The notes: generated by a model from the letters alone, not told the origin. A stretch of DNA of 35,612 bases from Extensimonas soli (GCF_029211265.1 NZ_JARGEL010000025.1:1-35612), one strand, 5' to 3'. Positions 17,064 to 34,118 are shown, counted from the stretch's first letter. Made by a program: numbers and translations.

Positions 17064-17771
17064 TCAATACCCGCGCTTGCCGCGCCCCAGTTCCACGCCC
17101 AGTTGGCGCAGCTTGCGGTAGAGGTGGGTGCGCTCCAGGCCGGTTTTTTCGGCCACGCGGGTCATGGAGCCGCCTTCGCGTGCCAGGTGGAATTCGAAAT
17201 ACGCTTTTTCGAATTGGTCGCGTGCCTCGCGCAGGGGCCGGTCGAGGTCGAAGCCCTGGTGGCCTGTGGGGGCAGACTCGGTCCGGGTGGCAGGTGTAAC
17301 TTCGGCAGGCCCGCTGGCTGTGGGCAGGCCCGGCTGCGCGGGTTGCGACGTTGGGGCGGTCTGCGCCGCGAGGGGTGCTGTGGCGGCGGGCGCTTGCGGG
17401 GGGCGCAGGCCCTGGGTCAGGCCCTGCTCTACGGCCTTGAGCAGTTTTTGCAGCGTGATGGGCTTTTCAAGGAAGGAAAAGGCGCCGATGCGCGTCGCAT
17501 CCACGGCGGTGTCTATGGTGGCGTGTCCGCTCATCATGATCACGGGCATGGTGAGCCGGCCGCCCATGGCCCACTCTTTGAGCAGCGTCACGCCGTCGGT
17601 GTCTGGCATCCAGATGTCCAGCAGCACGAGGTCGTAGCCATTGTTGGCGCGCAGGGCGCGGGCCTGGGTGGCGTTTTCTGCCAGGTCGACGCTGTGGCCT
17701 TCGTCGTTGAGGATTTCCGACAAGAGCTCGCGAATGCCGAGCTCGTCATCGACCACCAAAATGTTTGCCAT
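17064..17771 (-). CDS. Short NtrX-like response regulator (receiver plus Fis-type HTH, no AAA+ domain)
   Basis: 235-residue regulator paired with the NtrY-like kinase. Receiver domain about 1-120 with Asp8/Asp9, phospho-acceptor Asp52 (LVLLDIWMP), Ser81 in MMSGHA and Lys103 in FLEKPI. A Pro/Ala/Thr-rich linker (about 121-170) replaces the sigma-54-interacting AAA+ ATPase, and the C-terminus is a Fis/HTH_8 helix-turn-helix (SMTRVAEKTGLERTHLYRKL). Canonical NtrX is about 450 residues with GAFTGA; this one cannot remodel sigma-54 holoenzyme. Likely a classical DNA-binding regulator. Cotranscribed after the kinase gene (36-nt gap). The stop lies in the apparent target duplication of a repeat end. 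Confidence 0.87.
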   Translation of the reverse strand: MANILVVDDELGIRELLSEILNDEGHSVDLAENATQARALRANNGYDLVLLDIWMPDTDGVTLLKEWAMGGRLTMPVIMMSGHATIDTAVDATRIGAFSFLEKPITLQKLLKAVEQGLTQGLRPPQAPAATAPLAAQTAPTSQPAQPGLPTASGPAEVTPATRTESAPTGHQGFDLDRPLREARDQFEKAYFEFHLAREGGSMTRVAEKTGLERTHLYRKLRQLGVELGRGKRGY

Positions 17772-17807
17772 GGATGTGAAGCACCTCGAAAGGATGTGGC
17801 ATTGTTG

Positions 17808-20216
17808 TCACGACGCCACGGAAACTGTCGTGGCGAATGATAGCGACACTTGGGCGCCGCGCACCACGCCCTCCTCGACGCGGTTGGACAGCTCGATGCG
17901 CGCGCCGTGTTCGTCGGCGATTTTTTTGACCACGGCCAGGCCCAGGCCGGTGCCGCGCGGCTTGGTGGTGACGTAGGGCTCGAAGGCGCGCTGCAGGATG
18001 TGCTGCGCAAAGCCGGGGCCGCTGTCGAGCACGTTCAGGCGCACGCGGCGCGAGGATTCGTTCCAGCGTGTGACGATGCGCACGGGCGGCGGTGGCGCCT
18101 GGCCGCTCGCGGCCTGCAAGGTGGCGTCTTGCGCGTTTTGCAGCAGGTTGTGCACCACCTGGCGCAGCTGCTGCGCGTCGCCCGCAATGGGCGGGCAGCG
18201 CGGGTCCAGGTCTGCCTGCACGGGGACGGTGGCGTTTTCCTCGCCGTACAGCTGCAGCAGCTCGCTCACCAGGGCGTTCAGGTCCAGCGGCTGCAGCTCG
18301 GCCGAAGGCAGGCGCGCGTAGTTGCGGAATTCGTTCACGAGCCGTTTCATGGCGTCCACCTGCTCGACGATGGTCTTGACCGATTTGGCCACGATGGCCT
18401 GCTCTGGCGGCGCCAGCTTGCCCTCGAGCTTCATGGCCAGCCGCTCGGCCGAGAGCTGGATGGGAGTGAGCGGGTTCTTGATCTCGTGCGCCAGGCGGCG
18501 CGCCACTTCGCCCCAGGCCTGCGCGCGCTGGGCCGAGGCGATGTCGGTGATGTCGTCGAAAACGAGCAGGTGCGCGCCACCCGGCAGCACGGCGCCGCGC
18601 AGGATCAGACTGATGGGGTGCTGCACCGTGCCGCCGGCAGCGTCATGCAGCTCGAAGGGCTGCTGCCAGTGGCCGGCGGGCCGTGCGTCGGATGCATTGG
18701 GCGCATTGGGCGCGTCGGATGCGGCGTGCTCGGCCTGCAGGGCGTCGAACTGCGCCTGCACGGCAGCCGCCAGCCCTGCCAGCCCCGCCACCTGCGCGAG
18801 CGGCTGGTCGAGGTGCTCTGTCAGCGGCAGGCGCAGTATGCGCGACGCGCCGGGGTTGGCCGAGAGCATGGTGCCCTGCGCGTCGAGCACGAGCACGCCC
18901 GCGGTAAGGTTGTCCAGGATGGTCTGCAACTGGGTGCGTGCGGCATCGACCTCGCCCATGCTGCGCTCGACCGCGGCGCGCGCGTCCGCGAGCTGCTGCG
19001 TCATGAGCGCAAAGGAGCGCGTGAGGCCGCCGAGTTCGTCCTTGCCCTGCAGCGCGGCCTTGGGGCTGAGGTTGCCGGCGCCCACTTCGCGCACGCCTTC
19101 GGCAAGCACGAGCAGCGGGCGCACGAGCTGGTTGCCCAGCAGCACCGCAAGCACCACCGCGCCGAACACGGCCAGAAACAGGCTCAGGGTGAGCGTGCCC
19201 ACGTACATGCGGCGCAGGCCGTCGCGCGCGAGGGCGCGCTCCTGGTATTCGCGGTTGGCCTCCTGCACGGCGATGGCGTTGGCGATAAGCGCGGGCGGCA
19301 AGGGGATGCTGGCCTGCAGGTAGCGCGGCTCTACGAGCAGGCCCACGCTGGGGCTGCTGACCAGTACGAGCACCTTGACGTTTGCGGGTGGCGGCGCGGT
19401 GACGCCGGGCGGGAGGTCATCCAGCCCCTCGATCTGCGTGGTCATGCGCTGTTCGTGTGCCAGGCGCAATTGCGCGGCGCTGGGGCGCTCGGGGTTCAGC
19501 TCGAAGCGCGACTGACCGGCGCTGGCCAGGGGGCGGCCCGCGGCGCTCCACAGCACCACGTCGGTGGCGCCGAGCTGGTCGCGGATGCGCTCGAGCACCA
19601 GCCCGGCGGCGGCGTCGGGCACCTGGGCCAGCTGGGCGCTGGCGCTGCGCGTTTTGGCGGCCATGTCGTTGGCCATGGCGTCGAGCGAGACGCGCGCCAG
19701 GCTCAAGCCCGCGGCGAGCGCGCCTTCGACCTTCACGTCGAACCAGCTTTCGATCGAGCGCGTGACGAACTGGTACGAGACGATGTAGATCAGCAGCCCC
19801 GGCACCAGGCCCACGAGCCCGAAAATGCCCGCGAGCTTGAACAGCAGCCGGCTGCCAAAGCGTTTGCGGCGCAGCCGCAGGCCCAGCCGCGCGGCCATCC
19901 ACACGAGCACGAGCAGCAGCAGCACGGCCACGAGCACGTTGAGCCCGAACAGCCAGGGGTAGTGGCGTTCGTACAGCTCGCGGTTGTTCGTGGCCAGGGT
20001 GAGCAAAAACAGCAGCACCAGGCCGATGGCGACCACGATGGCCAGGCCCACACCCACCATCCAGCGCACGGCACGCGCCTGCCGCTGCGCCGCGCGCACC
20101 GAGGCGGAGGCGGCCGGGGTGTCCGCTGCGGCGGGGGCGGCGGGGGCAGTGGGGTCGGCGGTGGCGTCCGACTCGGTCTGCACCGGCGGGGGCGCTGGCT
20201 TGGGTGCGTGGCTCAT
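17808..20216 (-). CDS. ntrY: NtrY-like sensor histidine kinase
   Basis: 802-residue membrane kinase. An Ala/Pro-rich N-terminal segment (about 1-45) precedes two to three membrane helices (about 51-72, 85-108 and 122-145), a large periplasmic region, a further helix (about 345-370), HAMP, PAS (LDNLTAGVLVLDAQGTMLSANPGA) and the kinase core. H-box RRLAHEIKNPLTPI with phospho-His577, N-box HNLLQNAQDA (about 689-698), G1 DSGPGF (about 731) and G2 GTGLGLAVVKKI (about 755) are intact. The ATG overlaps the stop of the DUF4390 gene by 4 bp. NtrY/NtrX systems respond to nitrogen or redox/envelope state in other bacteria; the signal here is unknown. Confidence 0.92.
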   Translation of the reverse strand: MSHAPKPAPPPVQTESDATADPTAPAAPAAADTPAASASVRAAQRQARAVRWMVGVGLAIVVAIGLVLLFLLTLATNNRELYERHYPWLFGLNVLVAVLLLLVLVWMAARLGLRLRRKRFGSRLLFKLAGIFGLVGLVPGLLIYIVSYQFVTRSIESWFDVKVEGALAAGLSLARVSLDAMANDMAAKTRSASAQLAQVPDAAAGLVLERIRDQLGATDVVLWSAAGRPLASAGQSRFELNPERPSAAQLRLAHEQRMTTQIEGLDDLPPGVTAPPPANVKVLVLVSSPSVGLLVEPRYLQASIPLPPALIANAIAVQEANREYQERALARDGLRRMYVGTLTLSLFLAVFGAVVLAVLLGNQLVRPLLVLAEGVREVGAGNLSPKAALQGKDELGGLTRSFALMTQQLADARAAVERSMGEVDAARTQLQTILDNLTAGVLVLDAQGTMLSANPGASRILRLPLTEHLDQPLAQVAGLAGLAAAVQAQFDALQAEHAASDAPNAPNASDARPAGHWQQPFELHDAAGGTVQHPISLILRGAVLPGGAHLLVFDDITDIASAQRAQAWGEVARRLAHEIKNPLTPIQLSAERLAMKLEGKLAPPEQAIVAKSVKTIVEQVDAMKRLVNEFRNYARLPSAELQPLDLNALVSELLQLYGEENATVPVQADLDPRCPPIAGDAQQLRQVVHNLLQNAQDATLQAASGQAPPPPVRIVTRWNESSRRVRLNVLDSGPGFAQHILQRAFEPYVTTKPRGTGLGLAVVKKIADEHGARIELSNRVEEGVVRGAQVSLSFATTVSVAS

Positions 20217-20869
20217 GGCGCGGCTTCGGGCACGAAGCGCAGGCTGCGCTCGAGTTGCAAATTCCAGCCTGCCCGGCCCACGGCGCCGATCTGGAAGGGG
20301 CGCGGCAGCTGCGACAGGTCGAGCTGGAAGTGAAAGCGCAGCGTATGGCCTGCGCCCACTTCGATCGCGCTGGCGTCGGCGATCTTCCAGCGCGCAATGC
20401 GGCGCATTGCGGCGAGCGCATCGGCCAGGTCGTCGAAGCTCTGCCCCAGGGTGACGCCCAGGCCCGAATTGCCGAAGGGCGCGGGTGAGGTGTTCAGGCG
20501 CCACTTGCGCGTGAGCGGCTGGTAGCTGAGGCGCAGGTAGCGGCGCGCGTCCGCCACCTCGCGGTCGGACCAGTACCAGCGGTCGCGCAACACCTGCGCC
20601 TGCACCAGGAAAAACATGGGAATGCCCTTGCGCAGCGCGTCTTCGACCAGTTCGGGCAGGGCGAATTGCAGGGTGGCGCTCAGGTACAGCCCGTCTTCGG
20701 CGCGCTCCACGCGCAGTTCCTCGACTTCGCCCGCGGCTTGCTCGGCCCAGGCCTGCCCCTGCAGCAGCAGCGCACACAGCAGCGCGGCGCCCAGGCGCAA
20801 TGCCCAGGCCCACAGCGCCTCAAGCGGGGGTTTTGTGGAACAAGGCGTAAAAAAATCCGTCGTGGTCAT
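20213..20869 (-). CDS. Secreted DUF4390-family protein
   Basis: 218 residues from ATG 20869, or 195 from an internal TTG at 20800. The hydrophobic stretch LRLGAALLCALLLQGQAWA is a clear Sec signal peptide. The mature part is beta-rich, with repeated patterns such as VERAEDGLYLSATLQF and RWYWSDREVADARRYLRLSYQPLTRKW. The ATG start overlaps rsmB by 50 bp, whereas the TTG start lies 20 nt after the rsmB stop and puts the signal peptide right at the N-terminus; I cannot decide between them. The gene is regularly found between rsmB and ntrY in betaproteobacteria. Molecular function unknown; it could feed a periplasmic signal to NtrY. Confidence 0.83.
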   Translation of the reverse strand: MTTTDFFTPCSTKPPLEALWAWALRLGAALLCALLLQGQAWAEQAAGEVEELRVERAEDGLYLSATLQFALPELVEDALRKGIPMFFLVQAQVLRDRWYWSDREVADARRYLRLSYQPLTRKWRLNTSPAPFGNSGLGVTLGQSFDDLADALAAMRRIARWKIADASAIEVGAGHTLRFHFQLDLSQLPRPFQIGAVGRAGWNLQLERSLRFVPEAAP

Positions 20870-22292
20870 AGGGCAGCTCGTCCAGGCCAGACTGGGGATT
20901 GTCGGGGCCCGAGGGCAGCAAATGCCCGGGCGCGGGCAGCCGGCGCGCGTCTTTGTGGCGCGCAAGAAACATTTGCGCCTGGTCTTCCCCTTCGGCGCGA
21001 AATACCGAGCAGGTGCAATACAGCAGCCGGCCGCCCGGGCGCAGCAGGGGCCACAGCGCGTCGAGCAGGCGCCGCTGCTGGGCGGCAAGCTGGTCGATGT
21101 CGCTCGCGCGGCGCAGCCAGCGCACGTCGGGATGGCGGCGCACGATGCCCGAGGCGGTGCAGGGCGCGTCGAGCAAGATGGCGTCGAAAGGCAGGCCGGC
21201 GCAATGCTGCGGCCACCAGTCCTGCGGGCGCGCGGCGTCGGCCACGAGCACTTGCGCATGCAGGCCCAGCCGCTGCAGGTTGGCATGGATGCGTTCGCTG
21301 CGCGCCGCATCGACTTCCAGCGCCGTCACCTGCAGCGGAGCGCCGGGCGGCGCGAGTTCGAGCAGGTGCGCGGTCTTGCCGCCGGGCGCGGCGCAGGCGT
21401 CGAGCACGCGCAAGGACTGGAGTTGGGGCTGGAGTTGGGACTGGGCCAGGTCCAGCCCCTGCAGCAGCAGCGGCGCGGCCAGTTGCGCCCCGGCGTCCTG
21501 CACCGAGACCAGCCCCGCCTCGAAGCCCGGCAGCTTGTGCACGGGCACCGGATGGCGCAGCAGCAGAGCGCTTTCGGTCACCGCATCAGCTTCTATATTG
21601 ATAGCTTGTAGTGCTTGCTGGTACTGCGTCAGCGTGCATTTTTGCTTGTTGATGCGCAGCGCCATGGGCGCCGCAGCGTTGTTGGCCTGCAGGATCTGCT
21701 GCCAATGCTGCGGATGGTCTTTTTGCAGGCGCTGCACCCACCACGGCGGGTGGTTCCAGCGCGCCAGCGGATCGGCGTCGGTCGCGGCCACCAGCGCGGC
21801 GCGCTCGCGCAAAAAGCGGCGCAGACAGGCGTTGAGGAAGCCCGCGTGCGCGCGCGTGGCGGGGTGGTGTTTCGCGGCTTCGACGGCCTGGTGCAGCAGG
21901 GTGTGCGGCGCGTAAGGGGAGGCGCCCTCCTGCCAGCCCAGGGCCAGCGCCGTGCACAGCAGCGCATCGACCGGCGGCGGCGGCCTGCGTGCGGCCAGTT
22001 GGCTGCGCAGCGCCTGCGCCCGCCCGAGCGCGCGCAGCACCTGGTACAGCAGGGCCTGCACGCCAGGGCGCATCTCGGGCGCCACTGCGGCGAGCACCGC
22101 CGTGCCCGAGCGGCCCGCCATGATGTCTTGCAGCGCGGCGGCGACGGCGCCCAGCTGCTGCCACAAGGCGACGCCGGGAACGTCGGGCACGTGCGCGCGC
22201 GTGCTCTGGGGCGCGCCTGCCTGTGCGCCTGCAGGCGCGGGCATGGGGGAACGTGGCCGCGTGGGCGCGTGCGATCGTTTGCCTGGGTTCAT
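20820..22292 (-). CDS. rsmB: 16S rRNA m5C967 methyltransferase RsmB
   Basis: SAM-dependent RNA methyltransferase, 490 residues. A disordered Pro/Ala N-terminus (1-40) precedes a NusB-like RNA-binding domain (about 50-170) and the Rossmann catalytic domain. SAM motif I DACAAPGGKT (298-307), motif IV DAPCTASG with Cys378, and motif VI YCTCSV with the nucleophile Cys428 match E. coli Cys325 and Cys389. The ATG at 22292 overlaps the upstream gene as ATGA. Residues about 223-234 are encoded by an AT-rich stretch almost identical to an intergenic repeat (see 21589-21618). Confidence 0.95.
   Translation of the reverse strand: MNPGKRSHAPTRPRSPMPAPAGAQAGAPQSTRAHVPDVPGVALWQQLGAVAAALQDIMAGRSGTAVLAAVAPEMRPGVQALLYQVLRALGRAQALRSQLAARRPPPPVDALLCTALALGWQEGASPYAPHTLLHQAVEAAKHHPATRAHAGFLNACLRRFLRERAALVAATDADPLARWNHPPWWVQRLQKDHPQHWQQILQANNAAAPMALRINKQKCTLTQYQQALQAINIEADAVTESALLLRHPVPVHKLPGFEAGLVSVQDAGAQLAAPLLLQGLDLAQSQLQPQLQSLRVLDACAAPGGKTAHLLELAPPGAPLQVTALEVDAARSERIHANLQRLGLHAQVLVADAARPQDWWPQHCAGLPFDAILLDAPCTASGIVRRHPDVRWLRRASDIDQLAAQQRRLLDALWPLLRPGGRLLYCTCSVFRAEGEDQAQMFLARHKDARRLPAPGHLLPSGPDNPQSGLDELPYDHDGFFYALFHKTPA
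21589..21618. repeat. Copy of the AT-rich dispersed repeat inside the rsmB coding sequence
   Basis: On the minus strand GCAAGCAC...AGCTATCAATATA.AAGC matches the intergenic copy at 5051-5080 at 26 of 30 positions without gaps. It encodes the segment around QALQAINIEAD in frame. The local AT richness contrasts with the surrounding GC-rich gene. Confidence 0.55.
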
Positions 22293-22867
22293 GGCTTGCC
22301 TTGCGAAAGGTGCCACTCCAGCGCGCGCGCCGCCTTGAAGCCAAACAGCCATGCCAGCAGCAGCGCGGGGAACTGCGCCATCGCCGCGTTGTAATGCTGC
22401 ACCGCAGTGTGGAACTGTTGCACGCTGGCGCTGCTTTGCATCTGTTCTTCTTCCCAGCGCTGGCGCCAGAGCGCGCGTGGGCCGGTGGCGGCAGCCGCGG
22501 GCGCGTCCTTGCCCTCGGCTTCTGGCAGCTCGTGCAAAGCCGCGCCCCAGGCCGTACCCAGCACCTGCGCAGCCGTGGCGAGCGCCGCGATTTCCGCGGC
22601 ATGCAATGGCGCGGCGCGCGCGGCGGCCAGGCAAATGGCGAACTGCGCCGCGGCGGCCTTCAGCACGGCATGCGCGGGCATGGCTTCACCGACAGGATTG
22701 GCGGCGCCGAATTCCTCCAGCAAGGCCAGCAGGCGAGCGCCGTGCGCGGCGATGCCGGCAAATGCCTGCGCCACGCCCGCGCGCAGGCGCACGAGGCGGT
22801 TGTAGGCGCCAACGGCCCAAAACAGCAAGGCGGCCGCGGCCAGCCAGAAAAGCGCAGACAAGGCCAT
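22289..22867 (-). CDS. LemA-like membrane-anchored protein
   Basis: 192 residues. An N-terminal transmembrane helix (about 4-22, SALFWLAAAALLFWAVGAY) is followed by YNRLVRLRAGVAQAFAGI, the LemA-type opening. It continues as a long Ala-rich helical region and closes with QHYNAAMAQFPALLLAWLFGFKAAR, the family's conserved YN...FP...FGFK ending. Predicted coiled, cytoplasmic or periplasmic helical bundle; biochemical function unknown. Start of the lemA-like/rsmB/DUF4390/ntrY/ntrX run; its stop overlaps the rsmB start, so translation is coupled. Confidence 0.75.
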   Translation of the reverse strand: MALSALFWLAAAALLFWAVGAYNRLVRLRAGVAQAFAGIAAHGARLLALLEEFGAANPVGEAMPAHAVLKAAAAQFAICLAAARAAPLHAAEIAALATAAQVLGTAWGAALHELPEAEGKDAPAAAATGPRALWRQRWEEEQMQSSASVQQFHTAVQHYNAAMAQFPALLLAWLFGFKAARALEWHLSQGKP

Positions 22868-22892
22868 GGGTGCAGGCTTGGAGCGGGGACTG

Positions 22893-22933
22893 AAAAAACG
22901 CCCCCGCCCGGCGAAAACCTTGGGACGGGGGCG
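22893..22933 (-). terminator. Intrinsic terminator of the rpoBC transcript
   Basis: On the minus strand CGCCCCCG (22933-22926) pairs with CGGGGGCG (22906-22899), followed by TTTTTT (22898-22893). It lies between the rpoC stop and the next gene. Confidence 0.88.
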
Positions 22934-22959
22934 CTGTGGCGCTGTAGTGCGGTCCGTGC

Positions 22960-27192
<4,233 letters not shown>

Positions 27193-27291
27193 GTCGAACT
27201 TCCTTAAATGATGAGGACGGGGCTGGAATAGGGGTACAGGCAGATGCAACGGTGCGGCCCCGTGCGCGCTCGCGCGCAGGGCCGCTGGCCG

Positions 27292-31404
<4,113 letters not shown>

Positions 31405-31668
31405 GAGATCTCCGGGCAAAGACATGGAATGGGGTCTTCGACGACTGCCCCGCAAAGTCTGACTTTGCAGGCTTGGCGGTTGGCCGCTACCAACCATGGC
31501 GGACGGCGATGCCTTGCACATCGCCCGTACCAAGGCGTCTTCTGCTGTCGGGGGTATACAGAAGACACTCGAAAACCGCCAGAGCAGCGGGGGTTTTCGG
31601 GTGCGCTCTGAAAGCGCCAAAGGCTGGAGGCCCTTGGCGAGCGCTCCAGCCCTTGCGGACGGCCAAAA
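31405..31668 (-). promoter_or_regulatory. rplL-rpoB intergenic leader with three hairpins
   Basis: This 264-nt spacer has no gene. In transcript order it contains a bulged hairpin from 31655-31620 (GCTGGAG/CTCCAGC), a hairpin CGAAAACC (31599-31592) / GGTTTTCG (31577-31570), and GGCGATG/CATCGCC (31525-31505). In E. coli the equivalent spacer holds a partial terminator and an RNase III site that lower rpoBC relative to ribosomal protein expression. The same role is inferred here from position. Confidence 0.5.
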
Positions 31669-32049
31669 TTACTTGAGTTCGGCCTTGGCGCCAGCTTCCA
31701 CGAGCTTCTTGACGGCAGCTTCGGCGTCGGCCTTGGCAATGCCTTCCTTGACGTTCTTGGGAGCGCCATCGACCAAGTCCTTGGCTTCCTTGAGGCCCAG
31801 ACCGGTGATTTCACGCACGGCCTTGATGACCGACACCTTGTTGGCGCCAGCTTCTTGCAGCACCACGTTGAACTCGGTCTTCTCTTCGACCGCGGCAGCT
31901 GCTGCGCCACCAGCGCCGCCCGCAGCGGGGGCAGCCATGGCGGCAGCGCTCACACCGAACTTTTCCTCGATGGCCTTGACCAGGTCATTGAGTTCCATGA
32001 CCGTCATGCTGTCAAGCGCGGTCAGAAATGCGTCTTTATCGAATGCCAT
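31669..32049 (-). CDS. rplL: 50S ribosomal protein L7/L12
   Basis: 126 residues, stalk protein that recruits translation GTPases. N-terminal dimerisation domain 1-33 ([20 protein letters not shown]), Ala/Gly-rich flexible hinge about 36-55, and C-terminal factor-binding domain with [27 protein letters not shown]. Follows rplJ by 126 nt in the same orientation; both depend on the rplJ leader. Confidence 0.98.
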   Translation of the reverse strand: MAFDKDAFLTALDSMTVMELNDLVKAIEEKFGVSAAAMAAPAAGGAGGAAAAAVEEKTEFNVVLQEAGANKVSVIKAVREITGLGLKEAKDLVDGAPKNVKEGIAKADAEAAVKKLVEAGAKAELK

Positions 32050-32175
32050 TTTGATTTCCTGATATTTGGTTAAGGACCCATGCCAAATTCACGCTGCAGG
32101 CCCAGGGCGCTTTCGCCGGAAGTGGCCCAAACAGCTGCACTTGCATGGATCAGGTTTGACAAGTTTGCTGCGCCC

Positions 32176-32676
32176 TTATGCGGCCACAGCTTCGCCTTTT
32201 TTCGTGGCCAGCGCGCCGAGCACCACTGCGGTACGCGAGATGGGGGACTTCAGCAAGCCACACAGCTGCGCCAGCAACACTTCCTTCGGCGGAATGTTGG
32301 CCAGCTGCTTCACGCCTTCAACGTCGAGGGCTTTCCCGGCGAATGCACCACCGCGAATGACCAATTTGTCATTGGTCTTCGCAAAATCGGCCACCACTTT
32401 CGCGGCAGCCACGGCGTCTTCCGAGAAGCCATAGATCAGCGGACCCGTCAACTGGTCCGACACCACTTCGAATGCGCTGCCTGCCACCGCGCGGCGTGCC
32501 AGGGTGTTCTTGAGAACACTCAGGTTCACGCCTTTGCTGCGTGCATCCACGCGCAGTCGTGTCATGTCGGCCACCGTAATGCCACGGTATTCCGCAATCA
32601 CGAGCGTTTGAGCTTTAGCGGCGAGCTTGGTCACATCCTGTATGACCGCTTCTTTCTCACTGCGATTCAGACTCAA
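32176..32676 (-). CDS. rplJ: 50S ribosomal protein L10
   Basis: 166 residues; binds 23S rRNA and the L7/L12 dimers. The start is TTG at 32676 ([15 protein letters not shown]), preceded by a strong AAGGAG at 7 nt spacing. No in-frame ATG exists near the conserved N-terminus, so the TTG is real. [14 protein letters not shown] and [10 protein letters not shown] are diagnostic. The rare start codon fits its autoregulated, leader-controlled expression. Confidence 0.97.
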   Translation of the reverse strand: MSLNRSEKEAVIQDVTKLAAKAQTLVIAEYRGITVADMTRLRVDARSKGVNLSVLKNTLARRAVAGSAFEVVSDQLTGPLIYGFSEDAVAAAKVVADFAKTNDKLVIRGGAFAGKALDVEGVKQLANIPPKEVLLAQLCGLLKSPISRTAVVLGALATKKGEAVAA

Positions 32677-32739
32677 GGTTTACTCCTTAAAAAATGTGTT
32701 TTGGGGTTTGCACCCTGGAACACGCTCTTGTTGCAGCGA

Positions 32740-32880
32740 CCAACTGTGGAGGAACAAATTCCATCTGCAGCGGGATCGCCATCTGCGTTGGCCCATGGGG
32801 TTTAAGTGCACCGGTCTGCACACCAACGGTCTTGGATGGCCCGCAAATGCACGCATCTGCGACCCACCACATCAGGCCCC
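32740..32880 (-). ncRNA. L10 leader (autoregulatory mRNA structure upstream of rplJ)
   Basis: The 266-nt gap between rplA and rplJ contains, on the minus strand, CCGTTGG pairing with CCAACG (32828-32823 with 32791-32786), a CGGTGCAC/GTGCAGACCG-like inner element and the downstream CAACGCAGATGGCGAT. This arrangement is typical of the L10(L12)4-binding leader of Burkholderiales. A separate hairpin CAGGCC/GGCCTG at about 32872-32893 may be the rplKA terminator. Boundaries are approximate. Confidence 0.6.
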
Positions 32881-32942
32881 GAGAAGAGGCCTGAAGATTT
32901 CTTCTTGCTTAGCGCAAATTCTGCTTCGCAATATCTTTTGAC

Positions 32943-33638
32943 TCAGGCGGCGATGGATTGGGTATCCACACGCACCCCGATCCCCATGGTCGAAGACAAG
33001 GCCACCTTGCGCAGGTACTGCCCCTTGCTCGACGCGGGCTTGGCTTTGTTCAGCGCATCGATAAGCGCGGCGAGGTTGCCTTGCAGTTTTTCGTTTTCGA
33101 ACGAGCGGCGGCCAATCGTGCCGTGCACGATACCGGCCTTGTCCACGCGGAACTGCACCTGACCGGCCTTGGCATTCTTGACCGCCGTGGCCACATCGGG
33201 CGTTACCGTACCCACTTTGGGGTTGGGCATCAGGCCGCGCGGGCCGAGAATCTGGCCCAGCGTACCGACGACGCGCATGGCATCCGGCGCGGCGATCACC
33301 ACGTCAAACGGCATGTCGCCAGCCTTGATCATGGCGGCCAGGTCGTCCATGCCGACGATATCGGCCCCCGCCGCCTTGGCCTCTTCCGCCTTGGCGCCTT
33401 GGGCAAACACTGCCACGCGGGTGGTCTTGCCGGTGCCATTGGGCAGCACCACGGCGCCGCGCACCACCTGGTCGGACTTCTTCGCATCGACGCCGAGCTG
33501 CACGGCCACATCGATCGATTCGTCGAACTTGGCCGTTGCGGCTTCCTTCACGAGCGCCAGCGCCTCACCCAGCGGATACAGCTTGGTGCTTTCCACCTTG
33601 CCCTGCAAGGCTTTCTGCTTTTTCGTCAACTTGGCCAT
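32943..33638 (-). CDS. rplA: 50S ribosomal protein L1
   Basis: 231 residues. Domain I/II motifs [65 protein letters not shown] and the C-terminal [10 protein letters not shown] are all present. Binds 23S rRNA at the L1 stalk and represses its own operon through the rplK leader in model organisms. The ATG is directly adjacent to the rplK stop codon. Confidence 0.98.
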   Translation of the reverse strand: MAKLTKKQKALQGKVESTKLYPLGEALALVKEAATAKFDESIDVAVQLGVDAKKSDQVVRGAVVLPNGTGKTTRVAVFAQGAKAEEAKAAGADIVGMDDLAAMIKAGDMPFDVVIAAPDAMRVVGTLGQILGPRGLMPNPKVGTVTPDVATAVKNAKAGQVQFRVDKAGIVHGTIGRRSFENEKLQGNLAALIDALNKAKPASSKGQYLRKVALSSTMGIGVRVDTQSIAA

Positions 33639-34070
33639 TTACAAACCCTCCACCGAAACGCCCATGGAGCGCGCCGAACCCGCCAAAGTGCGCACCGCCG
33701 CATCCACGCTGGCGGCATTCATGTCTTTCATCTTGGTTTGCGCGATTTCTTCGAGCTGCGCGCGCGTGATCTTGCCGACCTTGGTCTTCAGCGCATTGGC
33801 AGAACCCTTTTCGAGCTTGATCGCCTTTTTGATCAGGGTCGTCGCGGGCGGCGTCTTGATGATGAAAGTGAAGCTCTTGTCCGCAAAGGCGGTGATCACC
33901 ACCGGCAGCGGCAGCCCCGGCTCTACACCCTGGGTCTGGGCATTGAATGCCTTGCAGAACTCCATGATGTTGAGACCGCGCTGACCGAGCGCCGGGCCAA
34001 TGGGTGGTGAGGGATTGGCTTTACCAGCTGGCACTTGCAGCTTGATGAAGCCGACGATTTTCTTCGCCAT
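33639..34070 (-). CDS. rplK: 50S ribosomal protein L11
   Basis: 143 residues. The N-terminal domain has [31 protein letters not shown], with the proline-rich GTPase-centre segment; the C-terminal rRNA-binding domain carries [23 protein letters not shown]. Strong AAGGAG Shine-Dalgarno at ATG 34070. First gene of the rplKA pair. Confidence 0.98.
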   Translation of the reverse strand: MAKKIVGFIKLQVPAGKANPSPPIGPALGQRGLNIMEFCKAFNAQTQGVEPGLPLPVVITAFADKSFTFIIKTPPATTLIKKAIKLEKGSANALKTKVGKITRAQLEEIAQTKMKDMNAASVDAAVRTLAGSARSMGVSVEGL

Positions 34071-34085
34071 GCTTTACTCCTTACG

Positions 34086-34118
34086 GGTGCGAACGCCTGC
34101 ATTTTTTGCAGGCTCCCC
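34086..34118 (-). promoter_or_regulatory. Hairpin in the rplK leader, possible L1 autoregulation site
   Basis: GCCTGCA (34113-34107) pairs with TGCAGGC (34101-34095) around five A residues in the mRNA. CGGG and CCCG outside can extend it with an asymmetric internal loop. In E. coli L1 represses rplKA by binding a leader stem with an internal loop; the position matches, the sequence match is loose. Confidence 0.35.
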
